From: Stenopsyche tienmushanensis
Taxonomy: Eukaryota > Arthropoda > Insecta > Trichoptera > Stenopsychidae
Direction: 5' to 3'
NCBI GenBank assembly: GCA_008973525.1
Contig: WACJ01000073.1
Span: 620,001 to 684,000 of the forward strand
DNA: 64,000 nt
A model generated the notes under the pieces. It was not told where the DNA came from. It worked only from the letters and a program-made list of their open reading frames with translations, and searched no databases. A program made the translations under genes and the position numbers. Positions 33,261 through 43,391 of the stretch are shown here, piece by piece (position 1 is the first letter of the stretch; each line of letters starts with the position of its first letter).

Positions 33261-34314
33261 TCGCTTTGATTCTATTTCTCGCAGAGTAAATACGCATAAT
33301 GTTTTTAAAAACTAAATATTTCATCGTTATCAGTATGTAGGGTGGGAGGGGGCGACATAAAGAGATATTAAATTGCTAAAATGTACATTAGGCGATAATC
33401 GCAATAATTTATGTGGCGTTTATGCTCGTTGTAAAAATGAATCGTTCTTCTCTATACAAACCTCTTTATTGTCTGTAATGAGGTCGGACCACTTTGACCA
33501 CCGGTTGCTACCGTAATTTATTTCTTTGAATCCATACATTGTGCTCCACATTGTGAAACACTTCATCTGGTCGCTTTCACCGCTCCAGGATATAATATGT
33601 TACTATACCTGCCTTAATAGCCTAATCATCAACTGAATTCCTGCGCTCGTCTATTCCATCTCATTGTTTGAAGCTCCGTGCCCTTGAGACGATCGGCAAA
33701 TCTTCCTAATTGGGAAGCAAACACCGATCGATTTATTTGCTTATGTAAGGATGCGTCTAATTGCTTAAATTTGATGATCAATCAATCCTTGTATGAATCC
33801 AGCTGACATTGTAAGATAAGTAGCATGAGACGATAAAGACAATATTGGTATGCAAACATAGCACAAATTATCCAAGCAATCTCCCACACAAATTATAATG
33901 AATATTAAACCACATTTCTATCTGATTTTGCACAATTTATCGTCGTCATGAATTCTTCGAATATCAATTCCAATTGTCTATTAGTCGATTCGGAAAATAG
34001 GATTCAAGCCAAAAAATGATGTATCTTGATCGCGTATAGATTTATCGAACTATTTTTCAAATACTCAGGAACGTTTCTTGATCTTTGAATAGCTTAATTC
34101 TCACGGCCATTTGAATGCCGATAGATCATAATTTTCGATATGGCCATATATCATTATATTGCGATGCCGATGGATTTATGGAAGCGCGCCTCCAAAGCAA
34201 AAATGTTGAATTCACGTGCGAGATTTAATGATGTTTGCTTACGGGGTGTTTTGATTGGATTTAAAAAAAACACTGCTTGGATCTTTGATATTGAGAATAC
34301 CGTTCTTAAAATTT
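33261..34314. other. AT-rich spacer, nothing recognised
   Basis: No feature I can support. Confidence 0.45.
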
Positions 34315-34404
34315 TTAACCTGTATAATAGTACGGTCGCGTATTTGCGAGCGAATTCCGATGATTCAGAAAGAGCATTTTTACACGTTGCGCTCGAACAC
34401 AGGT
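34315..34404 (+). repeat. Family A left-end fragment
   Basis: It starts with an intact TTAACCTGTATAATAGTACG and continues GCGTATTTGCGAGCGAATTC and GATGATTCAGAAAGAGC, the left end of family A, then breaks off after about 90 bp. Confidence 0.7.
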
Positions 34405-35139
34405 AATAAATACAATTAAATAAAAAATAACATTTAGGAAAAACGAGTGACAATGAAATAATAAGGACCTGCTCCGATCATGACTTGATTCACAATGACT
34501 ACCGATATTCGCTCAATGATTCATTAGATCTGAATCCCGTGAACATAACGGCTATATCTATTCATCAAGTACAACGATGATACAATTCGGCCATGATATT
34601 GGCTATCATTTTTGGGTATGTAATAATTGATGATATCACACACCGATCCTTGCCCAGTGTGGATTGCTTAATTCAAAATCGTTCAGCAATGGAATCGACA
34701 TGTTATGAATACTAATTTTCAATTTGAGAAATCGCGCCATTTGTCCGTTATATTTGCGTTTTCTTCTCGCTATGATGAAGTTGTTTTGGTTACTTGATTT
34801 TCGCTTTGGCGAAATGTAATATTGCGATCCTCGAGGGTCCTCAAACTAAAAGCCTTATTGTTCTTCAATCAAATCCACATTTTATTGTCGGTACTCTGAG
34901 CAAAATTGATAGCTCCATCGTAACATCTTGAGCTGCTGTAAAATTATATACGTCGAGTCTCTACTGAACTTCTACGGCAATTTAATTCGGACAGGAGTTC
35001 ATAATCAAAATGTTGAAATCAATTAAAAAAAGCATTGATATCAATTTAGTAAGAAATCTACTGCATATATACATTATTGTTAAGCAGGGTTTTCCACTCT
35101 TTTATAAAATGATTCAATTCTTTATGTTCTTTATGAAAC
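34405..35139. other. AT-rich spacer, nothing recognised
   Basis: No feature I can support. Confidence 0.45.
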
Positions 35140-35390
35140 TTTTATAGGCGCGGTAGAGTTAATAAGCTTTTACGTCACGAAAAGTGAAACATTTAACCGG
35201 CAGTTGGTCGATCACAGTCTCCGTCGCATACATTATAGAGACGTTACGCGCATGCGTCGCGCTGCTTATACTGTGTGTGTGTGTATCTAATATAATGCAG
35301 CCACTAGACCAGTAGCAAACCTATTTTATTATATATTACACAAACACAGCTTCATCTTAAGCTAAAAAGCAGCATGCATGTAATCAACTT
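35140..35390 (-). repeat. Family F copy, inverted, longest
   Basis: Read on the minus strand it has GCTGTGTTTGTGTAATATAT, the GCTACTGGTCTAGTGG block, (CA)n, GCGACGCATGCGCGTAACG, GCGACGGAGA, CAACTGCCGG and GTTTCACTTTTCGTGACG. It joins the left half seen at 8,676 with the right half seen at 5,636 and 26,448, so it is the best model of the family. No reading frame stands out. Confidence 0.65.
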
Positions 35391-35709
35391 TTCCTAGGAA
35401 CTAAAAATAATCACTTTTACCACGCGAGTGTATTTTGATTTAATTTTAAACGAATATAACGGGATAATATAATGTAAATATGGCTGTTATTACCCTAAGA
35501 AAATAAGGTTTTCATCGGGATTGTATTTTCATTTAATGTCATTCCTGGCTTATTCCTATGAATGTAAAAGTGGAACAATTTTATACCATTTGTACGCCAT
35601 TTCATAGTTTCTTCATCCAGTATGTTACGTTAAGTGTTTTTAAATGATGATGGGGAAATTCTCACATAATCGAAGGAAAATGATGCACATTTGTACATGT
35701 TAGCACTTC
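35391..35709. other. AT-rich spacer, nothing recognised
   Basis: No feature I can support. Confidence 0.45.
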
Positions 35710-35830
35710 TTAACACTTTATAGACCGCAAAAAAACAGTAAAAACAATAAAAAAAAACAGTAAATTATTCTTTATATCTGTAACTGCTGATGCTTTATCT
35801 ATTTGAAGTAAAAAAAGTAAAACAATTAAA
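35710..35830 (+). repeat. TTAA-type end related to family C interior
   Basis: It begins TTAACACTTTATAGACCG. Inside is TTTATATCTGTAACTGCTGA, which matches, inverted, a block inside the element at 42,432-43,391. The other end was not found, so this is probably a one-ended remnant. Confidence 0.4.
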
Positions 35831-36067
35831 ATCAATTTGTTGTGTGTGTCCGGTAGTGTTCCATTGTGTTCTAAATTCTTCCGCCAGGGGTAGGGAATCT
35901 AATCCTGGGATCTCGGAAAGTTTTAGGTGCATATGAATCCCGGGATTACTAAACGTAATCCTGAAAATATCGAGATTGAAATTTTTATCTAACAAAAATC
36001 GTACACCTCACCAGCACGTTGAAGGCTACTAAATCAAGACATTCTCGCCGAAATCTGGACGCTTGGA

Positions 36068-36130
36068 AACAGTAGCGTAACTACTAATTGGCGAGCTTAG
36101 GCAACGCCTAAGCTCGTTAGTAACTGCCTA
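36068..36130. repeat. Strong 11-bp hairpin, possible hAT-type end
   Basis: CGAGCTTAGGC (36,092-36,102) and GCCTAAGCTCG (36,106-36,116) form a perfect stem with a 3-base loop. ACTAA and TTAGT outside extend it after a 4-base bulge. The preceding CAGTAGCGTAACTA resembles the CAGxGGCGTA start of some hAT elements. No second end was found. Confidence 0.4.
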
Positions 36131-36179
36131 ATCCATGTATACATATATACAGTACATGTATGTTTTTCAAATTGTTATA

Positions 36180-36318
36180 TTAACCTTTCCCTACCGGTGA
36201 TGTATTTACTACACCTCGACTCTAATAATGGGAATATCGATATGAAATATAATAGATACGGGGTTCCGAATTTTTGCATTTCTCCTTAATACAATTACGA
36301 ATCACATCAAAGTATCAT
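36180..36318 (+). mobile_element. Family C element, left part
   Basis: Starts TTAACCTTTCCCTACCGGTG, then ATGTATTTACTACACCTCG, and stays collinear with the inverted block at 42,535-42,705 through GAATATCGATATGAAATATA and ATACGGGGTTC to CACATCAAAGTA. Confidence 0.65.
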
Positions 36319-37081
36319 AGTATATAAGTATTCATCTGCAGCGACAGAAATAAATAATCTGTCTTGAAATCGGAAATCTTGCGAGTTTGTTATCAATATT
36401 GACAATGTCGATCATATGAATTTGAAGATATCCTAGCCTTGAAATGGACTGTTTATGGCTGCACGATGATGATGATGATATTGAAGAATTGGCCAATGAT
36501 GTTCCGAATCGCATGCTGTTTATATCGACGTTCATTGTGTTACTGTTATGATACGGATTGCGCCATACGTATAATATTTGTTGAAAACGTGATTCATTAT
36601 ATCAGTACAGCTTTACAGTGTATCAACGTCGAAGCGTCTTTATACGAATCGGAAATATTTTAATTGAAATTTTTCATTGGGAAACACTTGTTCTTGTGTG
36701 TATTAAATTTGATGCGGTCGTTGTGAAACATAATATTCAATAAATCATTATGAAATCGTCCGTTTCTCGGTCGTGTGAGAATGATCGATTCTCCCGATAC
36801 GAAAAGGTCACTTCGATTCTATCACACGAAAATTCGATACACCACAATCGACGACTGGCTTTGCACAACACCATGCCCGGGTGTTTTGGGAAATAAGAAT
36901 CTGGCCCGATCAATTAGGTATTTTTTTAAAGTACGAAATCGAATATCGCGGTTCATGTGTTGAGTACATAAGGTGGTGTTTTGCGACCTCATTTAATAAA
37001 CGTTCGTTTTCACATTTTCGAGATTAACCCGGCGATTACTCTTTTTCAAGGTTGCATGCTCTTATTCTTGTACTATATATA
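36319..37081. other. AT-rich spacer before the splice motif
   Basis: No repeat or gene is recognised. (GATG)n-like short runs occur near 36,466. Confidence 0.4.
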
Positions 37082-37110
37082 TTTTTTCTTTTTTTTTTCA
37101 GGTAAGTGAC
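37082..37110 (+). promoter_or_regulatory. Candidate recursive splice site (ratchet point)
   Basis: A pyrimidine run from 37,082 ends in CAG at 37,101 and is followed at once by GTAAGTGAC. An acceptor fused directly to a consensus donor, with no exon between, is the hallmark of ratchet points that split very long insect introns into steps. If used, the upstream exon would join at 37,101/37,102 and immediately recreate a donor. It is the only such junction I saw on either strand. The donor is also nearly palindromic (GTAAGTGACTTAC), so GTAAGT appears on the minus strand too. It could instead be an ordinary acceptor or coincidence. Confidence 0.5.
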
Positions 37111-37744
37111 TTACGACCACATTTGCGAGTTTGCTTTTCGCAGTCGCCATTTCGACGATAGGAGTAACGTAAATATCAGTTCCCTTACGGCGGTAGGGCT
37201 ATATTTTCTCATAGCCGTGTGAAAATGTCTCGCTAATAAATATGATATTTTCACCCCCATTTGACTACGTTCTTATTATTCTATTGCGGATATTTGTGTG
37301 TAGTACTTTTTGTTAAATGTTATTTTGTGCGTCACGTATTGCGTAATGTCCGCATCTTCGTCGGGGGTTTGGATCGATTCATTTTCGGGTCTCGCAATTT
37401 TCGGACAGGACCGTTTGTGAATAATGCATCCTTCAAAGCAGGACTACAATGCAGTTACATGCACATATGCTGCTAAATTATGCGGCGAGTAATTTACTTC
37501 GGTGCATTAGGAAGCGTCCATAGGTTTGGCAGAGCTTCACGGTCGTTAATTTCAATTGTGCAGCTTGAAGGACATTGCTGAGGATGCCAGTTTTCATTCA
37601 CCGTAAAAGATGCTTGCGAAACTAAGATTTTGCTGTGGATTGTAATTATAAATAATAATAAACGGGGTACGGCATGGATATTTCCTATTTTAAAACACAC
37701 ATGTAGCGTGAGCCGAAGAGCTGGGATCCAAAAGCATATGCACA
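37111..37744. other. Spacer, nothing recognised
   Basis: A 71-codon plus frame (37,261-37,476) and a 91-codon minus frame (37,494-37,769) show no motif. Confidence 0.35.
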
Positions 37745-38070
37745 ATCGCCCTTTAGTTTCACCAGGCAAACTTCATTTTATCAGACCAATATGCGCCAAC
37801 ATGGTGCATCCATACAATATTTTTACTATGCCTATATTATTCCCGCAAGTGTAAACAGTAATTTGACAACGTTTTATTGCAATCGGATGAACGGAATGGA
37901 AGCGCATTAAATACGAACAAACATACATTAATTTTTACATATTAGACTATGCCTATGTTACTCGCGCAATCCTTAGCAATAAGTGGACGAAGTTTTATCG
38001 CAATCTGATGAAAAGTATGGCAACGCATTACATACGAACAAAGAGAGATGAATTTTTATATAATAGAAGA
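37745..38070 (+). mobile_element. Family R RTE-type tail with tandem duplication
   Basis: Left part (TTTCACCAGGCAAACTTC to CAATATGCGCCAACATGGTG) matches 63,365 onward. The tail unit starting ATGCCTAT at 37,828 and holding TTTTATTGCAATCGGATGAA is repeated at 37,949 with a period of 121 bp, and the second unit holds TTTTATCGCAATCTGATGAA. Each unit ends in the A/T-rich terminal stretch. Confidence 0.6.
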
Positions 38071-39218
38071 TGAACGTTTAGTAACGAGTATTCGCCTTAG
38101 AGGCGTCAACTCACCCTTCTCAGAAATACTGTCGCTTCAGGACGCGCATTTCAAATAAGATAGTTTATTTGCTGCAACAGTCAACTAATATAGCGTCCAT
38201 TTCTATAGAGTTTTTTCTTATAACGTTTGCGGCGTCTTTTGCGTAAACCACGGGCAAAATATATAAGGCCAATGCGCTTTCGTGCATGTCACTTGCATTT
38301 TCTGCAGCACAGGTAAAAAAACATAGATTTTCCCAAACATATGATGCAAAAAGATTTTTTTTTAAAAAGGGAAAAAATGCAGGTCAGCGTAATAAATATC
38401 ATAAATTATTTTATGGAGCAAATGGATTAAAATTTCTTTACGGAAAATGATGAAAAAACGTGATATCCTGTATAAATCCTTTGAAATAAATATCCAGGTC
38501 TAGCCAAACCCATTTTAGTGGCTCTGGGTACATAAATATAAATATCCTTTTTTTTGAAACACAATGATCCCGATTTTTTTATTTTTTATTTTAAATTCTG
38601 TAAAACCCTTAAAATGACTAACTCAGGGAGTTTTGGTAAAATCTATACATAACTACTATTAAAAAAACCCATTGCAAAATCATAATGCCAGGCCATCTTA
38701 TTGTCAGTAGGGTTAAATTCAAGACCTTTTCTATATTCGATTTGTTTTATTTAGATGCAATTCAATTGCAATTGTTTGCGTAACCATATGGGTTCGCTCG
38801 ACTTTACCGCTATCATTTTAGATGTAGTAGTCAATAACCAGACTCCTATGAATGTCCATACATAATTAAGTTAGAGCCATTATATTATAGTTGTTTTACA
38901 TCTTGACGATTAAGATGTGGAATGTGTAACTTGACATTAAGTTTACCCTCGACTTACGAACAATTTTTCATGATTTCATAATTGGGGATGCTTTATCTTA
39001 TGTTAAAAAATATCTCCCCGATTTCAATGGCGAAATAGATTTTTTTTTAAATATTGGATTTTGTATAAAAACCAATTTTAGTCATAAAGTTAATATTGCT
39101 TTCTATAAGCCATATATCATATATTCATTGCAAAACATGTGGAATAAGACAGATTTTTTCCAAGCTTCATAAAGACGTTAACTTCACTCAATGTTTTTCA
39201 TAGGTTGAGTATGCGGAA
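38071..39218. other. AT-rich spacer, nothing supported
   Basis: TTTACCCTCGACTTACGAAC near 38,943 resembles a pogo/Tigger-type terminus, with a related CTCGACTTACG at about 20,071, but no partner end was found nearby. Confidence 0.35.
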
Positions 39219-39238
39219 ATCACGCAGATCTGCGTGAT
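39219..39238. repeat. Perfect 20-bp palindrome
   Basis: ATCACGCAGATCTGCGTGAT is self-complementary over all 20 bases without a spacer. It could be a dimeric protein-binding site or a cruciform seed. No other copy was seen. Confidence 0.6.
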
Positions 39239-39799
39239 CGCCATCCCGTCACAAATGTTAATACGCTTTTGAATACATTTTTTCCTCTTATAAATAGTCA
39301 GACGCTCTCATGGAGCTTTCGAGGCATTCCTGAAGTTAGACTCATTTCGCTAAATGGTCTAATTCGATGTGTCATCGCATTAATAATGTGCGTTACGCGA
39401 ATCCTTCCGGTTAGCAAACACGCATAGTTTTCCCGGGAATAATTGTTCGGTTCCCGTACGCGAAATAGCGCTAGCATGTTAATCAAATTAATTCGTTCTA
39501 CCTTGCGTCCTCGAGAGTCCTCGTGGGGAGGGCCTCGCTGAATTATCTCGCGGTTTTCACCCAGTCGCTCCACTCCAGCGTCTTCGCATAACGAAGAGTG
39601 ATTTTATAATAATATTAAGGAAACTTTGCGGGCTCTTCCCCCGCATTAATCATTCATTCACTACAATTATCAAATTATACGGTGCCAGGTCGGTGTCGTA
39701 CCGAGTGACAGACGGAGTGATGAATTTGTGCGTTGAAGAGTTCCGACGGACCGCTGAAGAAATGCACAAGTGTCGAAAAAGTTGGACAGTCGCTTATAC
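39239..39799. other. Spacer with a GC-richer patch
   Basis: About 39,400-39,600 is GC-richer and carries a 91-codon minus frame (39,298-39,573) with no recognisable motif. Confidence 0.3.
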
Positions 39800-40001
39800 A
39801 AAGCGACTTTCTTCTGTATACACCTTTATAAAAGTATTTTTTTCTGGAATTCAGTAATTTCTTAAAGTAAACGTAAACAATGAATTTGAAATCGATTCAT
39901 CATATCATCTATATATCATTATTAGTCGATAAATATGAATGCGCTTTTTGGATCACTGGAATTCGCTCGCATATTCGCGATCGTACTAGCATACAGGTTA
40001 A
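39800..40001 (-). mobile_element. Family A copy, inverted, internally deleted
   Basis: Read backwards from the centre: TAAACGTAAACAATGAATTTG, AATCGATTCATCATATCATC, TTAGTCGATAAATATG, then GATCACTGGAATTCGCTCGC, the TATTCGCGATCGTAC block and CATACAGG to an intact TTAA (39,998-40,001). The tandem GAGACAGAGA section is missing. Confidence 0.7.
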
Positions 40002-40503
40002 CATTTTAATTTGAACACTTCTTGTTGAAATCATTTTGAATGCCTTAATTTTGCCCCGTTAATGTCATAATGAAACAGATCATAGATATGTCTAAAACTA
40101 TTTTTTTTACGCTTAGTCCGGGTTTAATTTTCTATCATTTTTGTTGTGTAACCTTTGGATTGTCTCTGACTTGTTATAATATTCGTTTGTTATTGAGGCA
40201 AGGTTCATCTACCTTTAGTCATATTACGCGCCCAAGACTATTCTTGATATAAGCATTCTACTCTTATTTTATTGGCAATATTTCATTTTTAATTAGTGGA
40301 AGGTATAATTATCTCGAACATTGCAGTTCGAAAGCCTCGAGGCGCTGTTACAAAAACGAGCTGTCAGAAATTGTGGGTCACGAAGTTAATAAAAAGGTTG
40401 CAGAATCTGTCTAAAAGATTCCGTGATCATAATGATGCAGGTTCACTATCGCTTGAATTGTAATTTTATTGAAAAATAATGTGTTCTTGGCCCGTTGATG
40501 AGG

Positions 40504-40527
40504 AACCTCACATATTGGTGTGAGGTT
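40504..40527. repeat. 9-bp hairpin
   Basis: AACCTCACA and TGTGAGGTT pair perfectly with a 6-base loop (TATTGG). It lies just upstream of a family A fragment and in an otherwise featureless stretch (40,002-40,544). Confidence 0.4.
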
Positions 40528-40544
40528 AGTAAAATTGAAGACAC

Positions 40545-40690
40545 GCATGTGTATTGTTTATGTTTACGCCAAGAAATGAATGAATATTGCCTGCTATCGA
40601 CGGTGTTAAGGTTAATTTATTGATATACAAGATTGATTCACGCCGCGCGCTCCTGAGAGAAAAATATATTTACATGGACAATAAACGTCG
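40545..40690 (+). repeat. Family A fragment
   Basis: GTGTATTGTTTATGTTTACG, CAAGAAATGAATGAATATTG, GCTATCGACGGTGTT, TTTATTGATATACAAG and CACGCCGCGCGCTCCTGAGAG follow the family order. Both ends are missing. Confidence 0.65.
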
Positions 40691-42431
40691 CTTATTTAAA
40701 TCTAAAAACGTCCATTGCACGATGCAATTCGCCTCCATTTATCTATATCTGGATGCGCTATTATTAAATGCATCCCACTTGTTTATAATCCACCCATTTA
40801 TAAACCGGTCATTCAATGCATACAGTATTGGTCTCCATCCATCCATTATTCATTCATCTTGATAAATAAATCGCCCACTTTATGACTATTCAGTCCGAAT
40901 TTAATAGCAAATTTTTGTTGCTTGATTTTTTTAAAATTTACATTTCGTGATTGAATATTTGTCATTTTTCATGTGTGTTATTGGTAAAAATTTGGTATTC
41001 AAATTTTCAATTTGTCGATTGAAATATTTCCGCCTAATTCATAAGGATTTCTTCCCCTATGTGTTTATAAATAATTATGGAGTAATTATATTTTGCCCCT
41101 TGTTATTATCAACCCCCTTCATGTGCAGTATATTAATATTACGGTATTGTGGCTCAATGTCTTTCACTTCGCAAGTATCAGAGCGACTAATCATATTTAA
41201 CACTTCGGCGGCCGTGTAACATGATCTGGCGTTAAAATCGAATCGTTTATCAATTGTTGGATAACATGAAAGCTGTTTATAACGATGTTGGCGACAATGC
41301 GCGTAGCAAATGGATCGATTAAATTTTGATTCGGATCAATTTTCCTGAACGTCTGTATTCTAATATGAAACATTCTCTGGATACTGTATATACAATGTGA
41401 AGAAGCTCATGTGTCCCCTGCAGTTCTCTAATAATATTCTGGATGCTGCTGATCGACCTCACCTCTCGGAGTCTAGCCAATCGAAGCTTACAATACGACA
41501 TATACACAATGCCAGATCTTGAATACCTAAGTATAAAAATAACGCGATGCCGAAGAAAATCTTCTAAACTCGTCCATCTATTTTAATCGAAGGGGGTTTT
41601 ATGACATTTTGAAATGCGACTCCTTCGAACGGCTTCTTCGTGCTTCGAAACGCTCAGGAAGTCAGATTCAGGCATGAACCGCAAATCGTTATGCGCCCCA
41701 TTTAATCAAATGTTATTAAGCAGGGTCGTTGCGAATTTTTAAGGTTCATCCACGTTAAAAAATGTGATTTTTTGCCGCTTTAATTAACGACGGATCTGTA
41801 CTGGAAATTTATAACGTGGGCGCAACATTCATTTCGCTTGATAAATTTCCTCTCATTTTTTCTTCGTCGACAATTAGCAGTGTTTTTTTTGCATCGCTGC
41901 AGCCCGAGGGTCAAATAAATTAGGTTCTGAAAAATGGCGCTTGTCAGAATAATGGAATCAAAACACGTCCAGTCGATAGTTTGGCATTTGAAAATTGCCT
42001 TTTATCAGCCAACGAATTGGCTCTTATTCAAACGGCTCAACTACGGATGTTCGAGTTCTTCATCATTTCATATTTTCGAAACTCTTTGAAAAATCGATAT
42101 GTGTTCCTTGGGGGTATTATTGTTTGTCGACGGGCGTGTTTTGTCCCGAAATGATGTAGGATGACCATTATTCACTGGACTATTTTCGTGTTGTGTGTCG
42201 TTCTTAAAGGCACCTGTCAAAAATCCATACTTTAATATCCACATTAATCAATGCTTATTATATTAATTTTCAAATTGTGAAATCCAATTTCAAAGATCTT
42301 ACGAAAGGAAATTAATTTCTCGAAACTCGCATAAATAAATCAAACTAGTTCGTTAAGTAAATATAAAAAAATACCATCAAATAATTTTTATTAAATTCTC
42401 AAAAATTGTCTCCCCCTAGTGAAGTTTACTG
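40691..42431. other. AT-rich spacer, nothing recognised
   Basis: A T-rich 90-codon frame at 40,947-41,219 is hydrophobic in the way random T-rich DNA is. No gene is supported. Confidence 0.4.
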
Positions 42432-43391
42432 TTAACACTATCGTGGCCGCATCAAATTAGCAAAAATTTACGCTAGGGGCTGGTGACTTGCTTTTAATAG
42501 ATGTAACATCAGCAGTTGCAGATATAAAAATTCATTCACCGTATTCATTGATTACTGATTAGAGGTACTTTGATGTGATTCATAATTATATTACGGAGGA
42601 ATACAAAAATTCTGAACCCCGTATCTCTTATATTTCATAACGATAATCCCAATATTAGAGTCGAGGTGTAGTAAATACATCACCGGTAGGAAAATGTTAA
42701 TATAGAATCAGAAAAATTACAAGAAAAGTTGAACAACCCAATTGCTGATATAATTGAAATCAGCTCGCCAATTGTTTATAAGGATAATATAAAGTTTATT
42801 GAAAAACTATTCATAAATTTTGATCACGTCAAAAGCTGTGATATTTTAGACATTCTTTACGATTCCCTACTGTCAATAAAATCAACCTAAACGACAACTT
42901 AGAAGGTTTTTTCGACAGTAGGCTCAATAAAAACGAAATTACGGTGAAGTTGAAAAGTAAAAACGTACAATACACTCTTATTTTCAAAATAAGTATATTT
43001 GAAATGTAAGTAAAATTCTGATATTTTTTATTTTGTTTGACCTCAAAAATTCACCCCCTCGTCAATGAGAAACGCGTTGCGCAACAGTGGATAATACTTT
43101 TAGCTTTCCTTCTTCAGTGACGGGTTCAAAAAGCTTCCCATCCGATGAAATAAATGCACCTCTAATGAATGTGTTGAAAAATAAACCGCATTTATATTTT
43201 TAAATATCATAAATAAATTTGTACAGAAAAAATCCGGGTTATATTTGAATTTCCTTCGTATGTATATAAAATATTCGAACACTCGAATATTTTACAAATT
43301 TCATAAACGTTAATCGAACAATTGATTTTATGTATATATAGGACCCCTATTACTGATGTATATGCTGCATCACCGGCCACGAAAGTGTTAA
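42432..43391 (+). mobile_element. 960-bp TTAA element with family C ends
   Basis: Both ends carry TTAACACT(A/T)TCGTGGCCG as inverted repeats with intact TTAA at each edge, the expected look of a piggyBac-type insertion. The interior holds an inverted family C block (42,535-42,705) and an open, protein-like piece near 42,710-42,890 (DIIEISSPIVYKDNIKF) that I cannot assign. No full transposase frame is present, so it is non-autonomous or decayed. The short relative at 4,746-4,826 has the same ends. Confidence 0.65.
42535..42705 (-). repeat. Family C block nested in the TTAA element
   Basis: It is the reverse complement of the 36,180-36,318 copy, ending in CACCGGTAGGAAAATGTTAA. It is either a nested insertion or the internal part from which the short copies derive. 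Confidence 0.6.
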
